Below, in pieces: positions 45,240 to 58,078 of a stretch of DNA of 64,000 nucleotides; the stretch's first letter is position 1, and each line of letters starts with the position of its first letter. The translations under genes and the position numbers were made by a program. The DNA lies in contig CM114274.1 of NCBI GenBank assembly GCA_050084515.1, positions 34,534,001 to 34,598,000 of the forward strand. Direction: 5' to 3'. This DNA comes from Blasia pusilla. Its lineage: Eukaryota; Marchantiophyta; Marchantiopsida; Blasiales. Under the pieces are notes generated by a model, which searched no databases, was not told the origin of the DNA, and saw only the letters and a list, made by a program, of their open reading frames with translations.

Positions 45240-46793
45240 TCAATTGAGAAGAAACTTGAGCACTAGAGAATTAAACTCGTCAGGTTTGTCCACTTGCGGA
45301 ACATGACCAGCATCACGAATGTACACCAACTCCGCCCGATCGTCCAAGAACCTGCTCAAGAAATTCTCACTCATAAACGGGTCGAAGTCAGGTTCCACAA
45401 ACGACCTCCTGGACTTACGTGTACGCACGACGTCATGCGAATCGGATCGAAAAACAGCGCCGGTAGGCTTAGAACACTCACTCCTTGAGACTTTCGGCGA
45501 GGTCGAGGTCGAAAATCTGATCCTCCGTCCCCCACAGGATCAGCACCTTCTGCTCATTCACCTCATCCATCCCACGTTAGCTTATGAACTCTGGCCGGTG
45601 AGAATTTGGAAACTCCTACATTTTTGCAAGTGCCATCCCTAGACCCTACCATTCCCGAATTCGGAAGCTTGTCGAACGTTAGCAAGTCCCGCCCGGGCAG
45701 CTGCTGTTGAGAGATCGTCACAGACTCAGTAGCGCGAAGGGATCTGCATTACCGCAGTCTACCAGATGGCAAGTACCTGCTTTAGCTTTGGTATGGGCGG
45801 AGCGCCGACCGATCCGATAATCAGCCCGTCTAGAAGCTCCCGCTTCTCCTTCACGTTCTTCGCGTAGAACCTCTGGCAAGCATCGAAGGGTCTCAAGAGC
45901 ATCAGAGTATGCGTTCGTTCGTAAGTGTGCACTCCTCACCTGCGCTCTGGACTACTAGTCAACTTCTTACAAGTATGGAAAAACGAAATGACAGTACGGG
46001 AGGGGAGGGTGTTCTGAGCATCTGTGCCTACGTTCTTTCGTTCGTGATCTCGCAGTCTTCACCTGTGCATTGTGAGGATGGTTTGGTTTGTGACACCGAG
46101 AGTGTATACCTCGAACACATCATGGAGCGCGAAGGACGGTACCAACCAAACTGGCAAAGCAGTGGCCGTCTGCAGCGTGATTCGAAAGCCGTCCACATCG
46201 TGGGGTGTGAGAATCTCTTTCACGCTTGATACGTTGAACAGTCTGTAGAGCCTGCTGTTCGTGGTGTGGGTCATCGTGACTCCGGAGCTGGCTATTACGA
46301 CTTTGTCCACGAAGTCGGGGTATTTGTGTGCCATCCGATAAGCTACCATGCCGCCATAGCTCGATCCCACTACATGGACCCGATCTACCTTCAAAGCATC
46401 CAGCATCTTCTTCAAGCAATCTGCCTGGAAAATCTCGGATCTTTCGGGGCTGGTGGTGTAGGAGTTCCCGAAGAAGAGAAGGTCGGGCACGTACACGCGG
46501 AAGTCTTGAGCGAAAGCGCCGATCTGCAGCTGCCACCCGAGCTTCCCATCGAATCCGAAACCCTGGATGAACAGCAGAGCAGGCTTTGAAGCCAGTCGGC
46601 CGTCGTCGGAGGCAGCTCGAGGGGCCCAGCAGTGAATGGAAGTAGCACCATCGTCGATCTCGACGGGCCTTGGCTCCAGGCCATGTCCTTTGTACATCCC
46701 TTCGACAAACTTCACGCCCCAGTCTACCCAGCTGCACAGTAGACAGCGGCCCAGCTCCAGCTTAGTGGACCTACCAATCACCACGTTTATCAT
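45240..46793 (-). CDS. alpha/beta hydrolase fold protein (four exons)
   Basis: Exons are 46793-46110, 45872-45777, 45561-45482 and 45351-45240, 972 nt and 323 residues. Phases close and all introns are GT-AG. The nucleophile elbow is GSSYG with S145. The acid lies in LWGTEDQIF (D274) and the catalytic His in RDAGH (H303), so the full triad is present. The oxyanion strand is PALLFIQGFGFDG (from residue 71). The FxADCLKKMLDAL helix and VYVPDLLFFGNS match a plant family of soluble serine hydrolases of unassigned substrate. The ATG at 46793 (MINVVIGR) is chosen because the open frame further upstream to 47042 shows no conservation and looks like untranslated sequence. The gene converges on MOSC, with the two stops 370 bp apart. 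No signal peptide is clear. Confidence 0.88.
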
Positions 46794-47865
46794 GTGCGAA
46801 TGTTCCTGAGATCCGAGGCGTTTCCCCCGTAGTGCTTCGTAGAAGAGGTGGAAATCGTCAGTACAAACGGATGTTAGACCTTGATGGATGGGACAGAATC
46901 GACAGAGAGGGTCTTTCCTCTGGGAGTCTATGCAGAAGTTGTTAGTGTAGACCTGCACTGCACTCCGTGCACAATGGATCTCTTCGGTTTTTTCGCGTGT
47001 GGGCAGACAGATGAGGACGAGTAAAGAATGCTGGGAATTCAATGCAGGCAGTTGAGAGCAGTTCTAAGTCTCCAAGGCGCATATGCACACAGGAACATCG
47101 ATCACAACAACTGTGGCGCGTATGGTGCGGATGGGACGGTTCGAGGCTACCAAGTCTCATGCGAGAGTCCCTAACGCGTATTCGCAAGGTTTAGAAACGC
47201 GAAATATTGGAATTGCCATCGGCGCAGTTGTGCTGCAGTGAATTGGAAACTACTGATGGCCAGTTAAGTCTTACCTTCCATAGATCCTTTGCGCAAGTTC
47301 GAGATCAGTTTCAGGTCGCACAGCTGACAAAAGCCAGTTCCTTCCTATCTTGCCTTTCCCAGAGTTGGTCGGATTGCTCGTGGTAGAGCAGGTTAGCCGA
47401 TGAATGACACGTGAACCTTCTACAATCTCTTCGTGCACGCCGAGAGACAACCCTATCGCAATTTCGTGCCGGAGTGAGAGGCAATAACCGAAAATGTACT
47501 TAGACAGATCCCGCAGTAAGCGACATGGTCATGAGCTTTGTGTCTGCCAAAATCCGAGAATGTCATCCAAAGAACGCGGGGAGAAGCTACGCATATGGAT
47601 CAACACATACCGATTTGAATTCAATTGGCTGCACGCAATTTGAGCGACAGCCTAGACGTGGATCATACATGGAAATATATTCCGTGGGGCGAAATGCCTC
47701 GTACAACACTGAGCATGTCGCGGATGGCCAAACGTGAAAGAATCCGTTGATGAATGTAGATTGCCGTTTCAATTCTGAGAGTTTTAACAACTGCACTCGT
47801 CTATTTCTATGGGAAAGAGCAGCTGACGTCCGAGGCAACATATTGTGCTGGTGAAGACTAAGCTA
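46794..47865. other. region between the hydrolase start and the rubredoxin stop
   Basis: It should hold the hydrolase promoter and 5' untranslated region and the rubredoxin 3' end, since both genes run on the minus strand. The extended open frame to 47042 is in frame with the hydrolase but lacks recognisable coding features. I see no further gene. Confidence 0.5.
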
Positions 47866-49499
47866 CTATAGCGTGCTGTTGAGGTAGAGGAAGGTCCCCA
47901 CAAGCACAACTGCTCCGATGGCAATTCCAATTGGCAGAGCAGAGCTGCACCCGCACAACGGCAAAGATTACACATAAGCGATCGCCGCAGAAACTCCTAC
48001 GGTAGTTCAAGAAATTTCTACAGAAACCATGGTGGAGGGTCCTTCCCCACTTACTTCCCGGGTACAGCAAGAATGTTTCGAAGGTTGTGAAAAGGCCTTA
48101 GGCCACATGTGAACACGACCAGGAAATCTGCAGAGGCAGAGGAGTAATGTGATGGTGAAGTGTACTCACCCAACCGCGGAATTGATCTTCTTCTGCTCTT
48201 CCTTCCGGGCCTTTCGGACAGCGAGGTCGTTCGCATTTCTTGCGACTGGAGCGTCGTACGGCTTAAACCTCCTCTTCGGCGCAGCGCAGACTGTTCAGCA
48301 AAAGCTAGGGTTAAATGCAAGGTGAAACGAGACCGAAACATGAGACGACGTGGGAAGAACAACAAGAACAAGATGAGGCCGACCATGGTTGGCGGATCAC
48401 ACGCTACTGCTGTAATTCTACCTTCCCGACAGTGGTGGATGATTGCCGTAGGGATGACCACAAGAATTGCTCAAAAGGAAAGAGTTGATGCTCGCAAAAA
48501 CAGACCTGGGCATCTATAATCGTCACTCAGCTTTTCGAGGGGCTTTCGCTCATTGTAGATGTACCTGATCCAAACGATATCTGTCAATTCGCTAGTCACA
48601 AGAAAACCGACAAGGAAAATCAAGAAATCCAACGCGATCCGGAAATCACCAAGCAATTAGCACTGTCCCTGGATTCTCTCCCACCGTCTTAAGCGGATAT
48701 ACAGTTACAATCCACCGGAAATTAGCGACTTCATAAGATAACGTGAACCTTCCAACGGCAAAGTCGCAGGTTCATCGCAGAAGATACAAGGGCTATTCAT
48801 CTCCCATCACAATTCTCAAAGTCGTGAATATTAACTATAATATCCTAACCAAGTAAAAGAAGGCCCCACAGATCAGCACACATATAGCTTCGAGGTCAGC
48901 TCGTCACTGCTCTGAAGTCGCTCCTGGACGTGTGTGCCCTCTTATTTCCAGTGGGATTAGAAACAACACCATGAAATTCATCTGGATCAGAACACCCCCT
49001 TATTCGACAATACAAGCTCTCTCTCACCCAGTCACCTGCCTCTGACAGTTTCACTGATCAACTCATCATTCGTCACCTTTGCTTCGATCCCAGACAAGTA
49101 CGAAATGTGCAAGAACGAAACCACAACATATGTGATAATGCTCCGAATGCACCGAGTAGGCCTTCCATGAATGACGGGCATCGATTATTGCCAACCTCAG
49201 TTGATGGAAGCAAACGAACGAAGTGAAACTCGAGAGCCCCGTTGCCCTGAGCGTGCCAGGCCGACAATTCCCGCGTTGTTTCCGGACTTGTGCTCATCCC
49301 GAAATGTTCTTAATGGCACGTTGCAAGTGGAAGAAAGAGGAAATAGAAAACGCGCAAATTTTCTATGGGCCAGTGCACGAGATCTTTAATAAGATCCAAG
49401 GATTCGCCCCGAAGCAAAAATGCTTTCTCCCTCAACTCATCCTACTAACGGAGTCGGAGATTCCTACATATCCATAGTCCTCCACTGCACTTGAACAAA

Positions 49500-49534
<35 letters not shown>

Positions 49535-49803
49535 CCGCAGTCCCTGCAGATGTACGCTCCTTGGGTCGTAGCTCTCATGGAGATTCTGGGAGGAGCACCT
49601 CCTGCCGCATCCGGAACGGAAATGGCTGAACCTCCATTGTAAAACGCGCTCTTCAGAGCTAGTCTGTCATTCCGGAGCCGCAGACCAGGAGCTCCGTTCA
49701 CTGCCAAAACACCTCCACGCTTCAAACTTCGCCTCCTCCTTTCAATGCTCAACGCTTGCAAGCCCGTCGTCAAGGCCTGAATCTGTACTGCAGAGGATGC
49801 CAT
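47866..49803 (-). CDS. RBD1: chloroplast membrane-anchored rubredoxin (RBD1 type, four exons)
   Basis: Exons are 49803-49535, 48564-48506, 48290-48170 and 47944-47866, 528 nt and 175 residues. Phases close and introns are GT-AG. The first 75 residues are Ser/Arg/Ala-rich and suit a chloroplast transit peptide. The rubredoxin domain has both iron-binding pairs, YICRDCGYIY (C86, C89) and CPVCAAPKRRF (C108, C111). A charged segment (VRKARKEEQKK) follows, then a single membrane helix (residues 151-175, SALPIGIAIGAVVLVGTFLY) at the C-terminus. This layout is that of the thylakoid rubredoxin needed for photosystem II assembly in green algae and plants. A CT microsatellite begins immediately after the first donor site. 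The gene marks the genome as photosynthetic. Confidence 0.92.
49502..49533. repeat. GA/CT microsatellite at the 5' end of rubredoxin intron 1
   Basis: About 15 GA units on the plus strand read CT on the gene strand and follow the donor GTT directly. The pattern mirrors intron 1 of the carrier gene. Confidence 0.9.
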
Positions 49804-52090
49804 GAACCTCCCCTTCTCTTACTCTCTATCGTCCTCCACACTCGCAATTCGGCAAACTCCGATCAACTCTCTGGAAAAACCTGACCACCGGCGCGCACCC
49901 TCTGTCTCTGTGTTCGTGTGTGTGTGTTCGCTCTTCTTGTGCTTGATCCCTCCGGATGTGACGAGAAAAGTACACTCTCCATAACCCGCCTCACATGCCA
50001 CGCGAGCTACGTAGCCTCCGAAGCGTGTGTGGCCCACACACACTCATCCGCAGAAGATCCTGTAGCGATGCGAGCCCGCCATTTTGGCCACACTACTGCG
50101 ACGACGCGGCCAAGTTGGCTTCGGTTATCGGGTGTAGTTGGGATCGGTGCACACACACTTATCCGGACAGAAAGCGCGCCTTACCCGCGGCGGTCCGGTG
50201 GGGTATCCCAGTTCAGTAAGGTATGTGCCTGGAGCTGTTGGTTTATTCAAGAATCGAGAGCCGATGGGACCTGTCAGCACTTGGCTAGACAAAATTGTTT
50301 CATAGTTTTTCGATGCGTTTTTGTTCATCCGTGGTTTCATGCTTGTTGCTATTTGGGATCTTGCAGGGATCTTCTCCTGGCGCGTACTGTCCGTGCGTGT
50401 TGGTGGTTTTCGGGTATTGCTTCAGCTTTGTTAACGGGCTTCTCGCATGGGGATCCTGTTTCTCAAGCTATGGATCTCAAATGTGTTCAGTTCATCGCCG
50501 ATGAGATCGTTGTGTTCTAGTTGTATTCTATCGCTTCAATGGCTCTCTCTGATTCGGTCTGAATTGAGTAAGGTGTGGCTGCACTGTTCCTGTTCAATAC
50601 AACCTCCCTCAATTCAGACCGAATTAGAGTTCAAAGATTCAGTCGCTTCTAAGACCTAATCGGTAAATTCTCTATTTGGCGTTTGAAGTACTTGCAGTTT
50701 ACCCTCGATTAGACCATGGTTTGTCGAAGTCAGAGAACCGAGGAAATCATGAATTGCAGTGAAACTTTCTAAGCACAACTAGATTCTTGTGTTCTCATGC
50801 AAGAAGATGTAGGAGAGGAGGTTTACCTCTGTCCATCTCAGTTGAAACTGTGGTATCTGCCTGGGTGCATGTGAAGAATGCGGAGTCCTAGCCTTTCCAA
50901 GATGGTCAGAAATTTCAAGTAGGTCAGTATGAGGTAAATGATCAGCAACAAGCAAATCCCCCAGGGCCTTTCAAGTGGAAGGAACCACATCAGTAAAGAA
51001 TTCTCATCACGGTGGCTGTCACTATGTTTGGTAGAAGGGGTACATCCCTGGAAAAGATGGTGATTGGAACATTGAAAGCGAACAGTAAAGCGGTAGAAAG
51101 AGACAGGATCACAGACCCGCACAAAGACTGCAAGCAAGAAAGCCTCCATTCGAGTAGGCTAACACTCCACATCGTCACTTGTCACAAATTCTTCATGAAA
51201 GGTGGCATTCATGATTCAGTCTTGCCTACGCTCCCATTTGGTGTTCGTGCTGTATGTCTTAACCTCACAAAGAAGACCGAGCCAAAGACATGCTCTGCGT
51301 GTTCCCCCATCCACCTCAGGCTGTTGGATCATATACTTCACTGGCACCGATTCTCGGATACTTTACTGGCACCAATCCTGCAATGGCTCTGTACGTAATC
51401 TTGTCTATTCGTCTCCCTCGACGCCTTCTCTACGACACGCACTGCCGATGTCGGCGGTGTCATGACATTGTACTCCAGTACTATTGCTTTCAATAACCGA
51501 GATCCTCGTCAGTTGAGGTGACACTGATTGTACTGATCAAGAGGGACTGCTTTGCTGCTGGTGGATGCCGATTGGCGTACAGAGGTTTTGCATTTCATTT
51601 TTGTCAAACATCTGCTTTGACCTACGGCCATTCACGTGCCTAGAAGAGAATGCACGAATGGGTGAGCAACTGTCACCGCCCGGCTGAATTGCATTTTGAG
51701 GGGTACTGGACTCTGGAGTGTTGAGATAGCACGGAAAACGCATTGCTCTGCGTACCTGTGAGCTACATAGTTTTTCAAATAAGCTTGGTTTCATTGGAGA
51801 TACAGAGGTGAAAGCTTTGAAATTGGTGTAGTTACGTAGGAGGTACATTGTTCAAAGTCTGGAAACAGGTATTAGAAAAGCCTACTGGAGAGCTAGAGCA
51901 TCGAGCGATCGAGCGCTGGGGCCAACCATTTGAAGCTGTCCTTCGAAATCCGACTACTGCCTGTCGGTAATCCAAGACTTGGCGAAGAAGGAGCGCAAGA
52001 TCATACTCGGACGATTGCAATTGCTCACCAGCAAGTAAGCTCACCAAATCCTCACGATTTCTTCGCGATTTGTGCGCTGAATAGAAGAGT
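49804..52090. other. upstream region between divergent genes
   Basis: It should contain the rubredoxin promoter (left) and the promoter of the plus-strand ORF at 52091 (right). Long frames such as 49918-50520 lack domain features and conserved composition. Untranslated exons of the right-hand gene may lie here: donor-like and acceptor-like sites exist near 50220 and 50370, but I cannot support a model. Confidence 0.45.
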
Positions 52091-52696
52091 ATGGTGCAGA
52101 AAGGGAGGCGTGGAATTCCGTTCGACTGGGGTTGCGGGCCTACTCCAGTGGCTACAAGTAGGACAAGGACCTTGTACGTATATGAAACGAGCGACGCGAA
52201 TGCCGATCCGAAGCCCAAGATGGGAAACTTGCTCACTCTTTCTTTCGATGAGGGAACACCTGCGCAGATGTTGTATCGGCTTGCGCAACAATTTCCCGGA
52301 AGTCGATTTTTCTTTCACACACTGGACATTGAAGAGTTCCAAGGATGGAGAGAAATAACTGAGGTGAACGTGGTGAGCATCACAGAGAACCTGTGGCAAA
52401 GGAACCAGCTGAAGGTGGTGAAACCGGCTACAGCGACTCTAGTCTTTCCATCTGAGATGCTCGAGAAATTGGCGACCGATGTCACGGAGAGGCTCGAAAG
52501 AAACTCACACAAATCTCCTGCTGTAGAGCGTCCTCACCGACTCGAGCAACCTTACCTGGACGAGCCCGAATACCACCCGCAGCAGCAGCAGCCGCCCGAG
52601 GAGGACGAACCCTACGATGATCAATCTTTCACTAGCCAAAATTGGGCAAAAGTCAGAGAAAAAGCTCGCGGCGTTCTCCAATTTCAGTACTCGTAA
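52091..52696 (+). CDS. uncharacterised 201-residue protein, acidic Gln-rich tail
   Basis: I do not recognise this protein. The frame has an in-frame stop two codons before the ATG, so the N-terminus is complete if there is no upstream splice. The first 140 residues look globular (RTLYVYETSDANADPKPK, GTPAQMLYRLAQQFPGSRFF, LVFPSEMLEKLATDVTERL). The tail is low complexity (HPQQQQPPEEDEPYDDQSF) and ends NWAKVREKARGVLQFQYS. There is no signal peptide or membrane helix. GC content and length suggest a real gene. It could also be the last exon of a longer one. Confidence 0.55.
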   Translation: MVQKGRRGIPFDWGCGPTPVATSRTRTLYVYETSDANADPKPKMGNLLTLSFDEGTPAQMLYRLAQQFPGSRFFFHTLDIEEFQGWREITEVNVVSITENLWQRNQLKVVKPATATLVFPSEMLEKLATDVTERLERNSHKSPAVERPHRLEQPYLDEPEYHPQQQQPPEEDEPYDDQSFTSQNWAKVREKARGVLQFQYS

Positions 52697-55600
52697 GCGC
52701 GATCGATCAACGACTTGAGCATCGGCCACGTTTTTCGGCGTTCACGCTTCTCACCAGAGACCAAAATCATCATCAATCACCTGTGCAGCTTATAGTGCTG
52801 CGAACACTGCCCCGCTCTGCCCGGATCGCCGAGTCTTGGTGCTACTCGCAGCTTAGCTCCTCGGGTTATCTTCATCCGAGCGCAAACGAAAGATTCTTGA
52901 GCCCTGCGTCCGTCTTCACTGATAGTTTTATCCTAAACCGCTGCAGTCGGAATCCGCGCGGTTCTTCTGACATTGTTCAAAAGCTACTCTCGTAACAACT
53001 CCTCCTGTGATCATTCATCACGCTCTTCCGTCAGGATACCTTCCTGAGGCAAAGTCCTAGATAAGTAGTTGGCTGTGTCGATTACCTGCCTGCCTGCCTG
53101 CCTACCACATGCCATGCCATGTGCCGTCGTCTGCTACTGATACGAGAATTCTAATCTACCATTTTGTGTTTGAATGACTGTTTCTCTGCCCTGAAACTCG
53201 GATTTCCTTCAGCAACTAAGCAACCTAATCTACGATCAGCAACTTCCAGCATGTTTTTCAACGGAATGTGTTCTGTGAGAGTGTCATCTAAGAACCAACT
53301 CGGTGTACGCATAGAAAGTGACCACGATGTCAGGCGTCGATCGCTTGAATTGCAAGTGCCGTAAGAATAAACGCGGCTCGGGCTCTCGGAGGCAAACGTA
53401 CGTGTGTGTGTGTGATTTCATTTCGTGTGGGGGGAAATGGTGGCAAACCAATAGAAGACTTGTCTCGTATTGCCTGTGATTTTCGGTTTCTCCGAAAGCT
53501 TTTCTATCCTTGAATGGAAGTAACGTTCAAGATTGACTGTGTTTACGATCTTTCCGCTGTTCTATTATTTGCTCTAGTACGTGTGGAAGCTTTGCATTGG
53601 TCTACGTTGATAAAGTGCCTACTTCGACAGAAGCACAACGATTTCACCGTAGCCTTCTCCTCAAAATGTGCATCCATATGGGAACCTATGCAAAATGTGC
53701 ATGGATACAAGAATTCAATTTATCTTATTCTTGGAGAGACTGCCTTTTCATTTTGAAAACACATGTCCTTTTTAGTGAATAGATTTGTTCATTGCCATAA
53801 TGAGTAAGATTGTTCGAATCGGATTGTACACTTAGGATTAGGTAGTTCAAAATTATGCATATGTGTATCGCATGGGCATTAGCTAGTCTACTTATAAACT
53901 CATTTGAATTCATCTATATTATTATGGGAGAGTGCCTTCTTGATTTGCAAACATATCTCTTTTTGATATATGACAACCCGACAACAAGAAAATATTACAT
54001 ATGCTACGAGCAGCAAAAAAAAAAATGATTGTATGAGGAACATCATTAATCTCTTCCCTTAATGGAAACAGATTAATAATTTATACACTAGTTCTTAAAC
54101 ACTTTTTTAGATCCTGTGCATCGCACGGACACCTTACTAATTTGTAGTTACTACGCATAAACTTCACGAGAAAACGCCCCTCTTTTTGCAAACTTTTTCA
54201 TTTTCATTTTCAACTAATAGTATTGTTTATGTTTCAAATTAATGGGATCGTTTCAACGGTAAGTATCAATCATGGGAGGTAATTTAAATATGTATATGCA
54301 TGGGCTTACCTTAGTTTACATTTAAATTAATTTTGAATTGTCTGGTTGGTTGAAAATTGGAGAGGTGTTTTAAAATTAAAGCTACATTTTAAATAATAAT
54401 AATAATAATAATAAATAAAATAAAAACGTCTATGTTAGTATTGGAGGGGACCCCTTTTTTTGCAAATTCCTCTTCTATTGACACTAGGCACTTTCGGTCC
54501 GATAGGATTGATCGCTTTCTAAATCAACAAGATTATTCGAAATTAATTTAAAATAACACTTGAAAATTTTGAGAATCAATTAATAGGAGATAATTTAAAC
54601 CCATGCATTGATAAGGCTTACACTAATATAGATTAAGAAAGGACACATTTAAAGATACCTTTCTCCTCATGTTGACATTAGTCTTTGAAGATTGCTCTCC
54701 AATTGACATATATAAATTTTAAAGGAAAGGATTGAATTAAGAAAGAAAGAAAGAGCTAAGCTACGGAGAAAGAGAGGGCACGTGCAATGAGAGTGGAAGA
54801 GGAAAGGGCATAATTCTATTTTCAAAAATTCATTTCTAATCTTGTGGATATGACAAACAACTTACTAGTATCACAAGAGGTTTCATGGAGATAGATGAGC
54901 TTCCTCAAGCACATGTAAATGTTGGGTGACAAGTTATGCCAATAATTAGTGATTAGCTCTATTTTATGGGATTTCATTAGCCATGACTTGTGAGGTATGT
55001 GAGTGCGAATTTGGATTGAGTGTGGGTGAAGTGTTTATCTCATGTTAGCTAATGAGTTAATGGACGCTTAAAGTTACCGATGTGTTGGAAATTTTTGTAA
55101 ATTATTTTATTCCATACTTTGCAAAAAAATTTAGAATTTTTTTTTATCAATTTTACCCAAAAAATGCAGACAAATAAAAAATTCTTATGTTCTAACAATA
55201 ATAGAAATTAAAGGGATTGGCTTTCACTAGCATCTTATAAGTGGATATTCATGTGAGACTCAAGTATTGGAGGTGCTTTCGAACCATACTTGTGACGATA
55301 CACACTTCCTATCGCGACCCTCATAACCAAACATATACCAACGCGGAGGATTTAACTTGTAGTGGGCTCACACTAAGATGGAAAGGCGTTGGAATCTCAT
55401 GAGTAAGACATTAGTTTAGGGCGAACCTTGATGTGCATTTCAAACGATGATGGTTGTGACTTGGAAGAGTATGATGAAATGCTAGATGGAGCTTGAGAAG
55501 AGCTCAAATTTGATCATAGTTGAATTTAAAGGGGCCTCCAAGCCATTTGAGGGGTTAGGTTAGTATCTTTCTCTATCTAGATCTATTGAGTTTAAGGAGT

Positions 55601-56247
55601 GACTTGAGACCCAAACTAGGGAGAGGGAGACACAAGGCTGGTTGACCCAAATCATGGCTAAGGTAAATGTGCTTGGGTGCATATGAATAAGGAAAGTCCG
55701 ACCTTCTAAACGTAATCTTTCATAACACACAAGAACAACCTTCAAATGAGTAGTTGCACAACATTTCCTATCAATGGCCAAAACATACCACTAGACTCAA
55801 GGCATTAAAAAAAGACAGCCGCATAGCACTACTCATGTGATATTGATTGTGAAATGAATGCCGATGGCAAGTTCTATTTCCAAAAGAATGATAATGGATT
55901 GTTTTGAATTTACAGACTGTTGAGATTTTCTCAAGCTGAAATAGGATATTTTGAGATATTCTCAAAAGGTGACGTAATTGGCCTTGAAGCCCCATAACTT
56001 CTGACATGAATGTAAGCTTAGATGTACTTCCTCTATTAACTCTACAAGCTATCATGAACGATAATTCTAAGTTCATGTGTTGAAACAGTGTGCCAAAAGC
56101 TCTCTTCCAAATCCCACTTGCGTGGTGAGTGGGCAATAGCACCATGAATAGTTGGTAGAATGGCCTTACATATTCACCTTCAGCCCGAAATATACTTCTA
56201 TAGTCCAAATATTGGATTGAAACCATGAATTTGGTGAGAATTTTGGT
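52697..56247. other. gene-poor region, mostly AT-rich
   Basis: Bases 52697-53500 probably include the 3' untranslated region of the preceding ORF. There is a short CCTG tetranucleotide run near 53086-53103, an AAT/ATA triplet run near 54393-54411, and otherwise AT-rich intergenic sequence. I see no gene. Confidence 0.5.
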
Positions 56248-58036
56248 TCACCTCCGAACAAAAGCTAGAAACCCAGAGGGCCTTGGAATTTCGTTCCCTT
56301 GTGCAGCCGGTGTAAATAGATCATAGATGTTGGTGGTAATTGCAGACACGCTGGAAACAACTGCCAAAACAATCATGATACCTGCTAACCATTTGTCCCT
56401 TGTCGTTGAAATGAGAGATGAATCCCTGCATCCAAAGATGATGGTTTTTTATTTCTTATATCATATAAGATTTGCATCCTTACTAGTGTGAGTTAAAGCT
56501 AATGTTGTCCAAATTTTGTCAATAAGAGTCACAAAGAAGACCATAATTAGTCATGAAAATTTCACTTAGGATTTAATTTATGCCCATCCTGAACTACAAC
56601 GTTAATAATTAATATTACATTCCCTTAAAAAAAAATTTGTATGGACCCCACTTCCTAAGTTCATAGTCACTACATCTCTCCCCTTTCCTCATATTTAAAC
56701 ACAATTTTCCTCTCCATATTTAAAGATACTTTCCCAAATAGGGAGACCACCTTTGCACATCCATTTAAAAGGATTGGACATAGAATTCCAAAGTGCTTAT
56801 ATTTTCTCTTTTAAATATAATTCATTTTAATTATCAGATTATAAATGTAAATTTTATCCCCTAAATTTTATTTTAGACCGGGCTATTCAGATAATTTTTA
56901 AAAGTCGAGAGTCTCCTAAGAGCTAGGGGGGGGCCAAAAGGAGTGAGAGCGGGGGAGTTTTTCCACGGGAACCGGTACATTGCCACTATTTGACCGTTGG
57001 GAACGGTAAAAGCAACTTTCGAACCGGTTTTCAGATACCTTATACAAAGGAACCCCCTACATCCTTCTAATTTTTTTTACCAGTTCTAAATGAAAAAAAC
57101 AAAAATTATTGATTTTAACCGGCTACAATTACTAGTAACATCGAGTAAGAGAGGAAGAGGGACTAAAACAAAACCAGTGGACATGTAGGGGGACTTTGTC
57201 CGTCGCTCTAGACATCATTTACTATTAATCAGAAACAATAAACGACGTCTCACTCATTTCTTGTTTATTACGAGTGAGAGTGATTTATCACTCATCAATC
57301 GCTCTAACTCAACACTCAGTCTCCTAAGAGACTAAGTGTTGAGTGAGAACGAAATATAGACAAAGTTCCCCTCATGGTTTAAGTCACTTGTATATAGGCG
57401 GTAGGTAAGGGGGATTACCTCAAAGCAATGAGAGCAGGGAAGATGAAACCGAGACACACAGTCGCCGTTGCTCCGGTGAATTCGAAGGCTACCCATATGT
57501 CCGGCACCAACGTGGATCCGATGAATACGAGCCCGATGACGACGGCTGTGAGAAGGGTGAACCTCTGCGTGTCGTCCGCCAGGGGACGGGCTCGAGGGAA
57601 CAGAAGAGAGTCCAGGTTGAGGCGGAGGGAGAAGTTCAGGAGAGGGAAAACCAGCATGATATGAACCGCATAGCTGATTCGAATGATGCCGCACAGGAGC
57701 TTGCTGTAAGGTATGTTCAAGTCGGCGTCGAAGTTGGACAGGATGTCCGCTGCGGTGTTTTCGCCAAAGAGAAGGTAGCCGAAGAGGGCTGTGGCGAGGT
57801 AGATTAGGCTACAGATAAAGATCGAAGCGCGAGAAATGGTTTGGATCTCACTCACGTTAGAGCCCTTCAGTTCATTCGCGATGGGATGCACTGCATTGGG
57901 ACCCCAGACGACGACGAGAGTTAGCGTCAATGAAACTGAGATGATTCAAGGAAACGACGTGGGAACTGCGAACCGCTTTTTGCTGTCTATACACAAATGT
58001 CGTCGGCGGAAATGAAAGGCTATCCATGTTCTCACA

Positions 58037-58078
<42 letters not shown>

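Noticed and set aside
46794-47042. Upstream extension of the hydrolase frame (83 more residues)
   Set aside because: Residues before MINVVIGR do not resemble the family or a targeting peptide, and the family normally starts near this Met.
49918-50520. 200-residue plus-strand open frame
   Set aside because: Cys/Trp/His-rich composition without domain pattern, located in the divergent promoter region of the rubredoxin gene.
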